Source: Pseudomonadota bacterium
Lineage (GTDB): Bacteria > Pseudomonadota > Alphaproteobacteria > Rhizobiales > Tepidamorphaceae
Assembly (NCBI GenBank): GCA_023458595.1
Contig: JAEWYT010000186.1
Span: 1-46,468, forward strand
Direction of reading: 5' to 3'
DNA length: 46,468 bases
In this document: positions 6,744 to 15,647 of the stretch, piece by piece
How positions within the stretch are numbered: position 1 is the stretch's first letter
How the letters are laid out: each line of letters opens with the position of its first letter
The notes under the pieces: generated by a model
Database searches by the model: none
Seen by the model: the letters and a program-made list of their open reading frames with translations, nothing else
What the model was told of the DNA's origin: nothing
Program-made: the position numbers and the translations under genes

Positions 6744-7826
6744 TCACCCGAACTTCGAGAACGTCCGGTGCTCGGCCCTGATCCAGCGGACGGTCTGGGT
6801 CGAGGAGCGCATAACGACCGTCTCGGTCATGATCGACGCCTTGCCGAAGCGCACGCCGGAGAGGAGGTTGCCGTCGGTGACGCCCGTCGCGGCGAAGAGC
6901 ACGTCGCCGCGCGCCATCTCCTCCATCTGGTAGATGCGGTCGGGCCTGTCGATGCCCATCTTGCGGGCGCGGGCCCGCTTCTCCTCGGTGTCGAGAACCA
7001 GCCGACCCTCCATCTGGCCGCCGATGCAGCGCAGAGCGGCGGCCGCGAGCACGCCCTCCGGCGCGCCGCCGATGCCGAGATAGATGTCGATGCCGGTCTC
7101 GTCCGGGTCGGTCGTGTGGATGACGCCGGCGATGTCGCCGTCGCCGATCAGGCGGATGCCGGCGCCCGCGGCGCGGACCCCCTCGATGATCGCGGCATGG
7201 CGCGGCCGGTCGAGGATGCAGGCGGTGATCTCGCCGACCGGCACGCCCTTGGCCTTGGCCAGCGCCTTGATGTTCTGGACGGGCGTGGCGTCGAGGGAGA
7301 CGACGCCGGCGGGGTAGCCCGGGCCGATCGCGATCTTGTCCATGTAGACGTCGGGGGCGTTGAGCAGGCTGCCACCCTCCGCGAAGGCCACCACGGCGAG
7401 GGAATTGGGCAGGTCCTTGGCGCAGATCGTGGTGCCCTCGAGCGGATCCAGCGCGATATCGACCTTCGGCCCCTCCTTGGTACCGACCTCTTCGCCGATA
7501 TAGAGCATCGGCGCCTCGTCGCGCTCGCCCTCGCCGATCACCACGGTGCCGTCGATCGGCAGGCGGTTCAGCTCGCGGCGCATGGCATCGACGGCGGCCT
7601 GGTCGGCGGCCTTCTCGTCTCCCCTGCCGCGCATGCGCGCGGCGGCGACGGCAGCGCGCTCCGTCACGCGTACGATTTCCAGCGTGAGGATACGGTCCAG
7701 CGCCGCGCTCGACTTGCCGGTCTTCGCCCTGACGGCTTTGGCTTTGACGGCCTTCGCCGCCTTCGGTTTCGCGGCTTTCGCGGTCCCGGCCTTCGCTTTC
7801 ACGACCTTCTTCGGGGATTTTGCCAT
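6744..7826 (-). CDS. glpX: Class II fructose-1,6-bisphosphatase GlpX with Lys/Ala-rich N-terminal tail
   Basis: GlpX hydrolyses fructose-1,6-bisphosphate to fructose-6-phosphate in gluconeogenesis; some relatives also take sedoheptulose-1,7-bisphosphate. The family core starts at about residue 43 (LDRILTLEIVRVTE) and includes the metal-binding VVIGEGERDEAPM and DPLEGTT and the later IGDGDI and GIGGAPEG motifs. The first 40 residues are low complexity, with 13 Lys and 12 Ala, resembling histone H1 or AlgP-type DNA-binding tails; GlpX proteins normally lack this and are about 320-335 long. ATG 7826 has an AAGG site close upstream. It lies between homoserine dehydrogenase and recJ. Confidence 0.93.
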   Translation of the reverse strand: MAKSPKKVVKAKAGTAKAAKPKAAKAVKAKAVRAKTGKSSAALDRILTLEIVRVTERAAVAAARMRGRGDEKAADQAAVDAMRRELNRLPIDGTVVIGEGERDEAPMLYIGEEVGTKEGPKVDIALDPLEGTTICAKDLPNSLAVVAFAEGGSLLNAPDVYMDKIAIGPGYPAGVVSLDATPVQNIKALAKAKGVPVGEITACILDRPRHAAIIEGVRAAGAGIRLIGDGDIAGVIHTTDPDETGIDIYLGIGGAPEGVLAAAALRCIGGQMEGRLVLDTEEKRARARKMGIDRPDRIYQMEEMARGDVLFAATGVTDGNLLSGVRFGKASIMTETVVMRSSTQTVRWIRAEHRTFSKFG

Positions 7827-7882
7827 TTCTACCTTGCCTGCCTGTGGGCCTATCTGTGTGCCTGTCCGGCGCCTGTGGATCT

Positions 7883-9187
7883 TCAGGGCTTCTCGATACG
7901 GATCATCTGGGGCTGACCTTCGATCTGCCCGTCGTCCATGATGGCGTCCAGCGCCTTCCTGATCTGCAATTCCGTCGTTTCGTGGGTAATCAGCACGACC
8001 CGCCGGGCCTGAACGTTCTGCGCGTCGCGCGTTTCCTTCTGCATGATGCTCTCGAGCGAGATCGACTGCTCGGCCATACGCTTGGCGATCGCCGCGAAAG
8101 CGCCCGGCCGGTCGTAGACGGCGAGCCGGATATAATAGCCGCCCTCGTGAGCGCGCATCCGCGCCGGCTTATAATCAATGAGTTCCGTGGCCGGAATACC
8201 GAATACGGGCGCCCGCGTACCACCTCGGGCGATATCCACGATGTCGCCGGCCACGGCCGAGGCGGTCGCCGTGCTGCCTGCGCCGGGGCCGACCAGCATG
8301 ATCTCGCCGACCTCGTCGCCGTCGACAGCTACCGCGTTGAGGACGCCGTGGATCCCGGCCATGGCCGAGTTCTTCGGCATCATCGTCGGGGTCACGCGCT
8401 GCTCGATGCCGGTGTCGGTGCGCCGGGCCACCCCCAGGAGCTTGATGCGGAAGCCGAGTTCCTCGGCCGCCTCGAGATCCTCCTGGGTGATCGTCGAGAT
8501 TCCTTCCAGGTGGATGGATTCCGTGTCGATCCTGGTGCCGAAGGCGAGCGCCGAGAGGATCGCGAGCTTGTGGGCGGAGTCGAAGCCCTCGACGTCGAAG
8601 GTCGGGTCCGCCTCGGCATAGCCCAGCCTCTGCGCCTCGGCGAGGCACTCGGCAAACGACAGGCCCTCGTCCTCCATCCGCGTCAGGATGTAGTTGCAGG
8701 TACCGTTGAGAATGCCGTAGACGCGGGAAACCCTATTTCCCGCAACGGCTTCGCGCAGCGTCTTGATAATCGGAATCCCGCCGGCCACGGCCGCCTCGTA
8801 GCCGATCGTGGCGCCGTTCGCCTCGGCGAGCCAGGCGAGATCGACGCCATGGGCGGCGAGCAGCGCCTTGTTGGCGGTCACAACCGACCTGCCGGCCGAG
8901 AGCGCGGCCCTGACGGCGGCATGCGCGGGGTCTCCCGACCCGCCGACCAGTTCCACGAAGAGGTCGACATCGTCCGCCGTGGCAAGCGTAGCGGGATCGT
9001 CGTACCAGGCGACACCGGACAGATCGATGCCGCGGTCGCGATCGCGTGAGCGGGCGCTGACGCCGACCACCTCGACCGGGCGGCCTGCCCGCACGGCGAC
9101 ATGCTCGGCCTTCTCGGCAAGCAGCCGGAACACCGCCGCGCCGACCGTCCCCAGGCCGGCGAGCCCGATGCGTAACGCCTTACTCAT
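7883..9187 (-). CDS. hom: Homoserine dehydrogenase
   Basis: This 434-residue enzyme reduces aspartate semialdehyde to homoserine, the branch point to threonine and methionine. The N-terminal Rossmann motif GLAGLGTVG, the central catalytic domain (NKALLA, ILNGTCNYI, EADPTFDVEGFDSAHK) and a C-terminal ACT domain (about the last 85 residues, RLAVYDRPGAFAAIAK) are all present, so threonine feedback control is likely. It is a monofunctional enzyme, not fused to aspartokinase. The gene follows the aminotransferase by 38 bases on the same strand, the usual Rhizobiales order. Confidence 0.96.
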   Translation of the reverse strand: MSKALRIGLAGLGTVGAAVFRLLAEKAEHVAVRAGRPVEVVGVSARSRDRDRGIDLSGVAWYDDPATLATADDVDLFVELVGGSGDPAHAAVRAALSAGRSVVTANKALLAAHGVDLAWLAEANGATIGYEAAVAGGIPIIKTLREAVAGNRVSRVYGILNGTCNYILTRMEDEGLSFAECLAEAQRLGYAEADPTFDVEGFDSAHKLAILSALAFGTRIDTESIHLEGISTITQEDLEAAEELGFRIKLLGVARRTDTGIEQRVTPTMMPKNSAMAGIHGVLNAVAVDGDEVGEIMLVGPGAGSTATASAVAGDIVDIARGGTRAPVFGIPATELIDYKPARMRAHEGGYYIRLAVYDRPGAFAAIAKRMAEQSISLESIMQKETRDAQNVQARRVVLITHETTELQIRKALDAIMDDGQIEGQPQMIRIEKP

Positions 9188-9225
9188 CGCCCCTCGTCTC
9201 GAAAAACCGTCGATGCGCCCGCGGG

Positions 9226-10446
9226 TCAGCCCCGCTTGCCCCCGAGCGCGACGACGTTGTGCATGGTTTCATTCGCCGTTGCAAGGAATCGGCGAATGTT
9301 GCGCGCCGCCTGACGTATACGTTGCTCGTTCTCGACGAGCGCGATGCGTACGAAACCCTCCCCGTCCTCGCCGAAGCCGATGCCCGGGGAAACGGCCACT
9401 TCGGCCTTTTCCACCAGCAGCTTGGCGAATTCCAGCGACCCGATGTGCCGGAACTGCTCGGGAATAGGAGCCCAGGCGAACATCGTGGCGTCCGGCGAGG
9501 GCACCGGCCAGCCGGCGCGGCCGAAGGACTCGACCATGACGTCTCGGCGCTGCCTGTAGACGGCGCGGATCTCCTCGATCACCGTGTCCGGGCCGTTCAG
9601 CGCGGCGGTGGCGGCGACCTGCACGGGCGTGAAGGCGCCGTAGTCGAGATAGGACTTCACCCGGGCGAGCGCGGCGAGCAGCCGCTCGTTGCCGACCGCG
9701 AAACCGACGCGCCAGCCGGGCATCGAATAGGTCTTCGACAGCGAGGTGAACTCCACCGTCATGTCGATCGCGCCCGGAACCTGCAGCACCGACGGCGGCG
9801 CAGCGTCGCCGAAATAGATCTCGGCGTAGGCGATGTCGGAGAGGATGAAGAGCTCGTGCTTGCGCGCGAAGGCCACGACTTCCTTGTAGAAATCGAGGTC
9901 GGCGCAGTAGCCGGTCGGGTTGGCGGGATAGTTGAGCACCACCGCGAGCGGCTTCGGCACGGAATGGGTCACCGCGCGGTCCATGGCGCGCAGGAATTCC
10001 TCGTCGGGCCGGGCGGGAAGCTGGCGGATGACGCCGCCGGAGATGATGAAGCCGAACTGGTGGATCGGATAGGTCGGATTCGGCACCAGCACGACGTCGC
10101 CGGGCGCGGTGATCGCCTGGGCGATGTTGGCGAAGCCTTCCTTCGAGCCGATCGTGGCGACGACCTCAGTGTCCGGGTCGAGCTTCACGCCGAAGCGGCG
10201 CTCGTAGTAGCCCGCCTGCGCGCGGCGCAGGCCGGGAATGCCCTTGGAGGTCGAGTATCCGTGCGTGTCCGGCCGCACCACCGTCTCGACCAGCTTGTCG
10301 ACGATGTGCTTCGGGGTCGGCAGGTCCGGATTGCCCATGCCGAGATCGATGATGTCGGCGCCGCCGGCGCGGGCGGAGGCCTTCAGGCGGTTGACCTGCT
10401 CGAAGACGTAGGGGGGAAGGCGTCTGGTCTTGTGGAACTCGCTCAT
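9226..10446 (-). CDS. alaC: Class I/II PLP aminotransferase, AlaC-type
   Basis: A 406-residue fold-type I aminotransferase, closest in motif pattern to AlaC (glutamate-pyruvate aminotransferase, often labelled LL-diaminopimelate aminotransferase in databases). Visible are the substrate loop DLGMGNPDLP, the PLP-contact NYPANPTG, and the Schiff-base lysine in SLSKTYSMPGWRVGF. It probably forms alanine from pyruvate in the cytoplasm; a role in amino-acid supply next to homoserine dehydrogenase is inferred from context. The ATG overlaps the stop of the upstream lipoprotein gene (ATGA), indicating cotranscription. Confidence 0.9.
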   Translation of the reverse strand: MSEFHKTRRLPPYVFEQVNRLKASARAGGADIIDLGMGNPDLPTPKHIVDKLVETVVRPDTHGYSTSKGIPGLRRAQAGYYERRFGVKLDPDTEVVATIGSKEGFANIAQAITAPGDVVLVPNPTYPIHQFGFIISGGVIRQLPARPDEEFLRAMDRAVTHSVPKPLAVVLNYPANPTGYCADLDFYKEVVAFARKHELFILSDIAYAEIYFGDAAPPSVLQVPGAIDMTVEFTSLSKTYSMPGWRVGFAVGNERLLAALARVKSYLDYGAFTPVQVAATAALNGPDTVIEEIRAVYRQRRDVMVESFGRAGWPVPSPDATMFAWAPIPEQFRHIGSLEFAKLLVEKAEVAVSPGIGFGEDGEGFVRIALVENEQRIRQAARNIRRFLATANETMHNVVALGGKRG

Positions 10447-10910
10447 GACGGCTGGTCCGTGGGCGGTGGTGACAGCTGGATCGGGCCGCCGGGAGAAGCG
10501 GCGTCGGGCTTTTCGGCGTTCGGGTCCTCGGCGGCTTTCTTCTTCGCCTTGTCCCCGTCCTTTCCGCTGCCCTTGGCCTTCTTGCCCTTCTCCGGCGGCT
10601 TTCCGGTTATTTCGGTGACCGCCTCTTTAACATGCGCGTCGCCCTCCGCCTCAAGAGACTTTTCGATCTCCTTGAGCTCGGTGTCCGAATGCATGACCGA
10701 TTCCCGGTCGGGGGCGAGATTGATGTTGGGATACTGGCTCTGCTTGGTTTCGGGATGCCTGGTTTCGGGGACCTCGGTCGAGAATTTCGGCATGGTCGGG
10801 GCGAGCTTTTCCAGATCAGGACCGTTTTCGCAGCCGGCAAGCCCCGAAACGACGAGCCCGGCGAGCAGGAGCGCCGGGCCGGACCGCCCAATGACTGCCG
10901 TGATCTTCAT
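10443..10910 (-). CDS. Small putative lipoprotein of unknown function
   Basis: A 155-residue protein beginning with a lipoprotein signal peptide; the lipobox LAGC puts the lipidated cysteine near residue 27. The middle part is predicted helical and charged, and the C-terminal third is a disordered Lys/Pro/Asp-rich tail (GKKAKGSGKDGDK, then a Pro-rich end). No known domain is recognised. It is the first gene of the lipoprotein-alaC-hom-glpX-recJ series and its stop overlaps the alaC start by 4 bases. Residue +2 after the cysteine is Glu, not Asp, so outer-membrane placement is possible. Confidence 0.75.
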   Translation of the reverse strand: MKITAVIGRSGPALLLAGLVVSGLAGCENGPDLEKLAPTMPKFSTEVPETRHPETKQSQYPNINLAPDRESVMHSDTELKEIEKSLEAEGDAHVKEAVTEITGKPPEKGKKAKGSGKDGDKAKKKAAEDPNAEKPDAASPGGPIQLSPPPTDQPS

Positions 10911-11122
10911 CTACCTGCTAGCCCAACCGCGCCGAGACGGGCGCCCGCCCGTGCCGAGTGTGCCGGCAAACCCCGAACGGGCGGTAAACCGCGGCTCGCC
11001 GGTTGCCCTGTCTGTCGCAATTTGCGGTACAAATCCAATATGTCAAAACGGCGACGCAACGCCTCGTCATGATAGAGTGAATTGCGGACAGGACCGGTTC
11101 GAAAGCAAGAGGCTGCGCTTTC

Positions 11123-12928
11123 ATGGACGATACAACGAAAACACGGGAACAGAGTTTCGCTGTACGCGACCCCGAAGCATTCGCGCAGAACATGGCCCTC
11201 CTGACCGAGGAAGGAGGCAAGGTGCTCGCGGCGATGTTCGAGGGCAGCGAAAAGGGCGAAGCCAAGCTGATCTTTGCGGAGGAGATGACCCACGCGGCCA
11301 AGACGCTGTCGCAGGTTGCGGAAAAATGGCTGTCGGACCCGCAGAAGGCCGTCGAGGCGCACACCAGGCTGTGGAGCGGCTATCTGAGCCTGTGGACCAC
11401 GGCGCTGAAGCGCATGGCCGGCGAGGAGGCCGAGCCGGTCGCCGAGCCAGAGAAGGGCGACAGGCGCTTCGCCGCGCCCGAGTGGCAAGACCACCCAATG
11501 TTCGACTTCCTCAAGCAGGCCTACCTGCTGACCGCGCGCTGGGCGGAGAACATCGTCGAGGATACGACGGACATCGACGAGCACACCCGCCACAAGGCGC
11601 GGTTCTACGTGCGCCAGATCGCCAACGCGATCTCGCCGTCGAACTTCGTGCTGACCAATCCCGAACTCCTGCAGGAGACGCTCGAGTCGAACGGCGAGAA
11701 CCTCGTGCGCGGCATGAAGATGCTCGCCGAGGACATCAAGCTCGGCAAGGGCGAATTGAAGATCCGCCAGTCGGACCCTACCGGCTTCGAGGTCGGCACG
11801 AACCTCGCGATCACGCCGGGCAAGGTCGTCTACGAGAACGAGCTGATGCAGCTCATCCAGTACGCGCCGACCACCGGGAAGGTCTACAAGCGGCCGTTCC
11901 TGATGGTGCCGCCGTGGATCAACAAGTACTACATCCTCGACCTCTCGCCCGGGAAATCCTTCTTCGAATGGCTCGTCGGCCAGGGGCATACGGTGTTCTG
12001 CGTCTCCTGGGTCAATCCGGGCGGGCATCTCGCGCGCAAGGCGTTCGAGGAATACATGAAGGAGGGCATTCTCACCGCCCTTGATGTCGTCTGCGACGTC
12101 ACCAAACAGAAGAAGGTCAATGTCGGCGGCTACTGCGTCGGCGGCACGCTGCTGGCCGTGACGCTCGCCTACATGGCCGAGAAGGGCGATGACCGGGCCG
12201 CCAGCGCCACCTTCCTGACGACGCAGGTCGATTTCACCCATGCCGGCGACCTGAAGGTGTTCGTCGACGAGGACCAGGTGCGCGCCGTCGAGGAGGATAT
12301 GGCCCACCGCGGCTACCTCGAGGGCCGGCGGATGGCGACGGCCTTCAACCTGCTGCGGTCCAACGACCTGATCTGGCCCTACATCGTCAACAACTACCTG
12401 CGCGGGCGGGCGCCGTTCCCCTTCGACCTCCTCTACTGGAACTCCGATTCGACCCACATGCCGGCGGCGAACCACAGCTTCTACCTGCGCAACTGCTACC
12501 TGGAGAACCGGCTGACCAAGGGCGAGATGGAGGTCGGCGGGGTGCGGCTCGACCTGAAGAAGGTGAAAGTCCCGGTCTACAATCTGGCCACCAGGGAAGA
12601 CCACATCGCACCGGCGAAATCGGTATTCCTCGGCTCGCAGTCGTTCGGCGGGCCGGTGCGCTTCGTGCTCGCCGGATCGGGCCATATCGCCGGCGTCGTC
12701 AACCCGCCGGAGAAGCAGAAGTACCAGCACTGGACGGGCGCGAAGCCGGCCGGCGAGATCGACGGCTGGCTGAAGAAGGCCAAGGAGCATCCCGGCTCAT
12801 GGTGGCCGGACTGGCAGGCGTGGATCACCAGGCTCGACAAGGAACAGGTGCCCGCCCGCAAGCCCGGATCGGCGAAGCACAGGCCGATCGAGGACGCGCC
12901 CGGGCGCTACGTGAAGATGAAGAGCTGA
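11123..12928 (+). CDS. phaC: Class I poly(3-hydroxyalkanoate) synthase
   Basis: PhaC polymerises hydroxyacyl-CoA into the storage polyester PHA on granule surfaces. The 601-residue length fits class I alphaproteobacterial synthases. The alpha/beta-hydrolase catalytic triad is visible: Cys338 in the lipase-like box GGYCVGG, Asp493 in TREDHIAP, and His521 in GSGHIAGV. The N-terminal PhaC_N domain (about 105-280) and the conserved VPPWINKYYILDL segment are present. AAGAGG lies about 11 bases before the ATG. The divergent lipoprotein gene leaves about 212 bases of shared upstream region in which I see no convincing promoter. phaA and phaB are not nearby. Confidence 0.97.
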   Translation: MDDTTKTREQSFAVRDPEAFAQNMALLTEEGGKVLAAMFEGSEKGEAKLIFAEEMTHAAKTLSQVAEKWLSDPQKAVEAHTRLWSGYLSLWTTALKRMAGEEAEPVAEPEKGDRRFAAPEWQDHPMFDFLKQAYLLTARWAENIVEDTTDIDEHTRHKARFYVRQIANAISPSNFVLTNPELLQETLESNGENLVRGMKMLAEDIKLGKGELKIRQSDPTGFEVGTNLAITPGKVVYENELMQLIQYAPTTGKVYKRPFLMVPPWINKYYILDLSPGKSFFEWLVGQGHTVFCVSWVNPGGHLARKAFEEYMKEGILTALDVVCDVTKQKKVNVGGYCVGGTLLAVTLAYMAEKGDDRAASATFLTTQVDFTHAGDLKVFVDEDQVRAVEEDMAHRGYLEGRRMATAFNLLRSNDLIWPYIVNNYLRGRAPFPFDLLYWNSDSTHMPAANHSFYLRNCYLENRLTKGEMEVGGVRLDLKKVKVPVYNLATREDHIAPAKSVFLGSQSFGGPVRFVLAGSGHIAGVVNPPEKQKYQHWTGAKPAGEIDGWLKKAKEHPGSWWPDWQAWITRLDKEQVPARKPGSAKHRPIEDAPGRYVKMKS

Positions 12929-12936
12929 GGCGGACC

Positions 12937-12954
12937 TGCCCTGCGCGCAGGGCA
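12937..12954 (+). terminator. Palindrome after phaC, possible terminator
   Basis: TGCCCTG (12937-12943) and CAGGGCA (12948-12954) form a perfect 7-bp stem with a CGCG centre, starting 9 bases after the phaC stop. Only three T residues follow, so termination may be partial. Confidence 0.4.
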
Positions 12955-12955
12955 T

Positions 12956-12984
12956 TTGTGACAGTTCGATGACGGCGGTATAGG
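12956..12984 (+). promoter_or_regulatory. Candidate promoter for the EamA transporter gene
   Basis: TTGTGA (12956-12961) and TATAGG (12979-12984) are spaced by exactly 17 bases, with the transporter GTG start 38 bases further on. The site directly follows the phaC palindrome. Inferred from sequence only. Confidence 0.35.
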
Positions 12985-13021
12985 CTGGCGCGTCTGCTTT
13001 TTTCCGCGCCCGGCGCTCTCC

Positions 13022-13864
13022 GTGTCCCTTTCCGTCGCCCTCCTCGTCCTCCTCTCCGCGGTCCTGCACGCGAGCTGGAACGCCATCGTCCGCATCAAGG
13101 GCGACCGGCTCGCCGTCGTCACGCTGCTCGCCACATTCGGCTCGCTGATCGCGGTTCCCGGCGTTGTCCTGCTTCCCCCTCCTCCCGCCGACGCGTGGCC
13201 GTGGCTCGCCGCCTCGATGCTCCTGCACATCGGCTACAACGTCTTCCTCGCCAACGCCTACGCGCACGGCGAGCTCGGCAAGGTCTATCCGCTCGCCCGC
13301 GGCACCGCACCGCTGATCACGCTCATGGCGAGCCTGTGGCTCGTCGGCGAGCAGATCGGCGCCCTGAAGGTCCTCGGCGTCGTCGTGCTCGGCGGCGGCA
13401 TCATCGCGCTCACCTTCGACCGGGGCCTGCGCGTGCTGATGGAGGCGCCGAAGGGCGCCGTCTACGCCCTCGCCACGTCCGTATTCATCGGCGGCTACAC
13501 GATCTCCGACGGGCTCGGCGCGCGTGCGTCCGGCGACGCGCTTTCCTATACCGCGTGGCTGTTCGTCCTCGACGGGTTTCCCCTGCTGCTCTACGCGCTC
13601 GTCGTGCGCGGGCGCGGGGTGACGGCGATGTTCTCGGAGAACTGGAAGGCCGGCCTCGTCGCCGGCGCGCTGTCGATCGCGGCCTACGCCATCGTCATCT
13701 GGGCGATGACGGTCGCGCCGATCGCGCTGGTGGCGGCGCTGCGCGAGACGAGCGTCGTCATGGCCGTCGTCATCGGCGTCGTCTTCCTCGGCGAAAAGCT
13801 CACCACGGCGCGGATGCTGTCCGTCGCCGTGGTGCTCGCCGGGCTGGTGCTGATGAGGATGTGA
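13022..13864 (+). CDS. EamA/DMT-superfamily transporter
   Basis: A 280-residue inner-membrane protein with about ten hydrophobic segments arranged as two EamA repeats, the drug/metabolite transporter fold. The first segment (ALLVLLSAVLHASWNAIVR) matches the family's N-terminal signature. Members export amino acids or other metabolites; the substrate here cannot be assigned. The start is GTG at 13022. It is convergent with argC, stop to stop 22 bases apart. Confidence 0.88.
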   Translation: MSLSVALLVLLSAVLHASWNAIVRIKGDRLAVVTLLATFGSLIAVPGVVLLPPPPADAWPWLAASMLLHIGYNVFLANAYAHGELGKVYPLARGTAPLITLMASLWLVGEQIGALKVLGVVVLGGGIIALTFDRGLRVLMEAPKGAVYALATSVFIGGYTISDGLGARASGDALSYTAWLFVLDGFPLLLYALVVRGRGVTAMFSENWKAGLVAGALSIAAYAIVIWAMTVAPIALVAALRETSVVMAVVIGVVFLGEKLTTARMLSVAVVLAGLVLMRM

Positions 13865-13886
13865 GGGCGCCGCCGCCCTCCCCGCC

Positions 13887-14921
13887 TCACGGGAACAGGG
13901 CGACCTGCTCCAGGCCCGTCGTCTCGGGCAGGCCGAGCATCAGGTTCAGGTTCTGAACCGCCTGGCCGCTCGCGCCCTTCACGAGGTTGTCCAGCACCGA
14001 GACGACGATGGTGCGGCCCGGCTGGCGGTCGGCGACGACGCCTATCATGCAGTGGTTGGAGCCGCGCACGTGCCGGGTCGCCGGCGTCTTGCCGTAGGGC
14101 AGCACGTGGACGAAGGGCTCGTCGGCGAAGCGCTTCGCCAGATGGGCGTGGATCCTGTCGGCCTCGCCCTTGAGGTACGTGGTCGCCAGGATGCCCCGGT
14201 TCTGCGGCAGGAGATGCGGCGTGAAGCTCGCGACGACCGGCTTGCCGGCGGCCTTCGACAGCTCCTGGTCGATCTCGCCCATGTGCCGGTGATGGGCCAC
14301 GGAATAGGCGTGGAAGCCTTCCGAGACCTCGCAGAACAGGTTGCCCTCCTTCAGCGAGCGGCCGGCGCCGGTGACGCCGGACTTGGCGTCGATGACGATC
14401 CAGTCGGGATCGGCGAGGCCCGCCTGCAGGATCGGGATCAGCGGCATCAGCGCGGTCGCCACGTAGCAGCCGGTGTTGGCGACGATGCGGGCGCCGCTGA
14501 TGCTGTCGCGGTAGAACTCCGGCAGGCCGTAGACGACCTCCTTCTGCAGCTCGGTCTCGGCGTGCTCGTGGCCGTACCAGGTCTTGTAGACCTGCGGGTC
14601 CTCGAGCCGGAAATCGGCTGAAAGATCAACGATCTTGAGGGTTTCCGGCAGGCCGGCGACGACCTTCTGGGTGGTGGCGTGCGGCAGCGCGCAGAACACC
14701 GCGTCGACGCCCGACCAGTCGACCTCCTCGATGGTGGTGAGCGGCGGCAGGTCGAGGATCGCCAGATGCGGGAAGACCTCGGCCATCTCCTGGCCGGCCT
14801 TGCGGTCGGCGGTCATGGCGACGATCTCGAGCGCGGGATGGCGCGCGATCAGGCGGACGAGCTCCGCGCCGGTGTAGCCGCTCGCGCCCAGGATCGCGAC
14901 CTTCGTCTTGGCTCTGGTCAT
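13887..14921 (-). CDS. argC: N-acetyl-gamma-glutamyl-phosphate reductase
   Basis: ArgC performs the NADPH-dependent reduction of N-acetylglutamyl phosphate in arginine synthesis. The 344-residue protein has the nucleotide motif GASGYTGAEL, the catalytic cysteine in VANTGCYVAT, and the conserved HRHMGEI and HLLPQNRGIL segments. The ATG at 14921 is preferred because GGAGAAAGA precedes it; an in-frame GTG 12 bases earlier overlaps that site. The gene follows rpsI in the same direction but is separated by a strong terminator, so it probably has its own promoter in 14922-15102. Confidence 0.95.
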   Translation of the reverse strand: MTRAKTKVAILGASGYTGAELVRLIARHPALEIVAMTADRKAGQEMAEVFPHLAILDLPPLTTIEEVDWSGVDAVFCALPHATTQKVVAGLPETLKIVDLSADFRLEDPQVYKTWYGHEHAETELQKEVVYGLPEFYRDSISGARIVANTGCYVATALMPLIPILQAGLADPDWIVIDAKSGVTGAGRSLKEGNLFCEVSEGFHAYSVAHHRHMGEIDQELSKAAGKPVVASFTPHLLPQNRGILATTYLKGEADRIHAHLAKRFADEPFVHVLPYGKTPATRHVRGSNHCMIGVVADRQPGRTIVVSVLDNLVKGASGQAVQNLNLMLGLPETTGLEQVALFP

Positions 14922-14990
14922 GTCTTTCTCCACTCAACCCCGTTCCAGCCGCGCCCTCGCCCCTTCTCAACCCGCGCTTCGCCCCGACCT

Positions 14991-15002
14991 CTCCCGCGGG
15001 AG
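14991..15002. repeat. Palindrome in the rpsI-argC gap
   Basis: CTCCCGCGGGAG is a perfect 12-base palindrome, flanked by C/T-rich sequence. It lies in the 181-base stretch between the rpsI terminator and argC that otherwise holds no gene. It resembles short palindromes scattered in alphaproteobacterial intergenic regions, but only one copy is in this window. Confidence 0.35.
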
Positions 15003-15102
15003 AACCGGGCGCGACCTTCCGCTCCGGGCAGCGGCGCGGCCCGATCGCACGGCGATCCGGCCAAGGGGCTGCGACGATTGCGATGGTCCTCATTCGCTGC
15101 CC

Positions 15103-15134
15103 AAAAACGAGAAGGGCGCCCGAGGGCGCCCTTC
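15103..15134 (-). terminator. Rho-independent terminator of rplM-rpsI
   Basis: On the minus strand GAAGGGCGCC and GGCGCCCTTC form a 10-bp or longer stem (15111-15134) closed by a very short loop and followed by TCGTTTTTGG (T-tract opposite 15103-15107). It lies 28 bases after the rpsI stop codon. Confidence 0.85.
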
Positions 15135-15162
15135 CGATACTCCACGCTGCCTGCCCTGAGGG

Positions 15163-15645
15163 TCAGCGCTTCGAGAACTGGAAGCTGCGGCGGGCCTTGG
15201 CCTTGCCGTACTTCTTGCGTTCGACGACGCGCGAGTCGCGGGTCAGGAAGCCGCCCTTCTTGAGGACGGGCCTGAGCTCCGGCTCGTAGTGGGTCAGCGC
15301 CTTCGACAGGCCGTGGCGCACCGCGCCGGCCTGGCCGGACAGGCCGCCGCCCGTCACCGTGCAGACGACGTCGTACTGGTTCTGCCGGTTGGCGGCGACG
15401 AGGGGCTGCTGCAGTACCATGCGCAGCACCGGCCGGGCGAAGTACCGCTCCAGCTCCCTGCCGTTCACGGTGATCGTGCCCTTGCCGGGCTTGACCCAGA
15501 CGCGGGCGACCGCGTCCTTGCGCTTGCCGGTGGCGTAGGCACGGCCCTGGGCGTCGAGCTTCTGCACGTAGACGCGGGCTTCGGGCTCGCCCTGGCCGAG
15601 CGCGCCGCCGAGCTCCTCGAGCGACTGGAGTTCCGTCTCGCTCAT
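15163..15645 (-). CDS. rpsI: 30S ribosomal protein S9
   Basis: This 160-residue S9 protein binds 16S rRNA in the small-subunit head; its basic C-terminal tail reaches the P-site tRNA. The core starts at about residue 36 (GRAYATGKRKDAVARVW) and ends in the family's terminal pattern, RRSFQFSKR. The about 30-residue acidic N-terminal extension is typical of alphaproteobacterial S9. It starts 2 bases after the rplM stop, forming the standard rplM-rpsI operon. Confidence 0.98.
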   Translation of the reverse strand: MSETELQSLEELGGALGQGEPEARVYVQKLDAQGRAYATGKRKDAVARVWVKPGKGTITVNGRELERYFARPVLRMVLQQPLVAANRQNQYDVVCTVTGGGLSGQAGAVRHGLSKALTHYEPELRPVLKKGGFLTRDSRVVERKKYGKAKARRSFQFSKR

Positions 15646-15647
15646 GG

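Noticed and set aside
4777..6933. Long plus-strand frame opposite recJ
   Set aside because: Shadow of recJ with Arg/Gly/Glu-rich translation, no motifs, no ribosome site.
9259..12084. 941-codon plus-strand frame across alaC antisense and the start of phaC
   Set aside because: It overlaps phaC in another frame and has no domain; phaC has an intact catalytic triad in its own frame.
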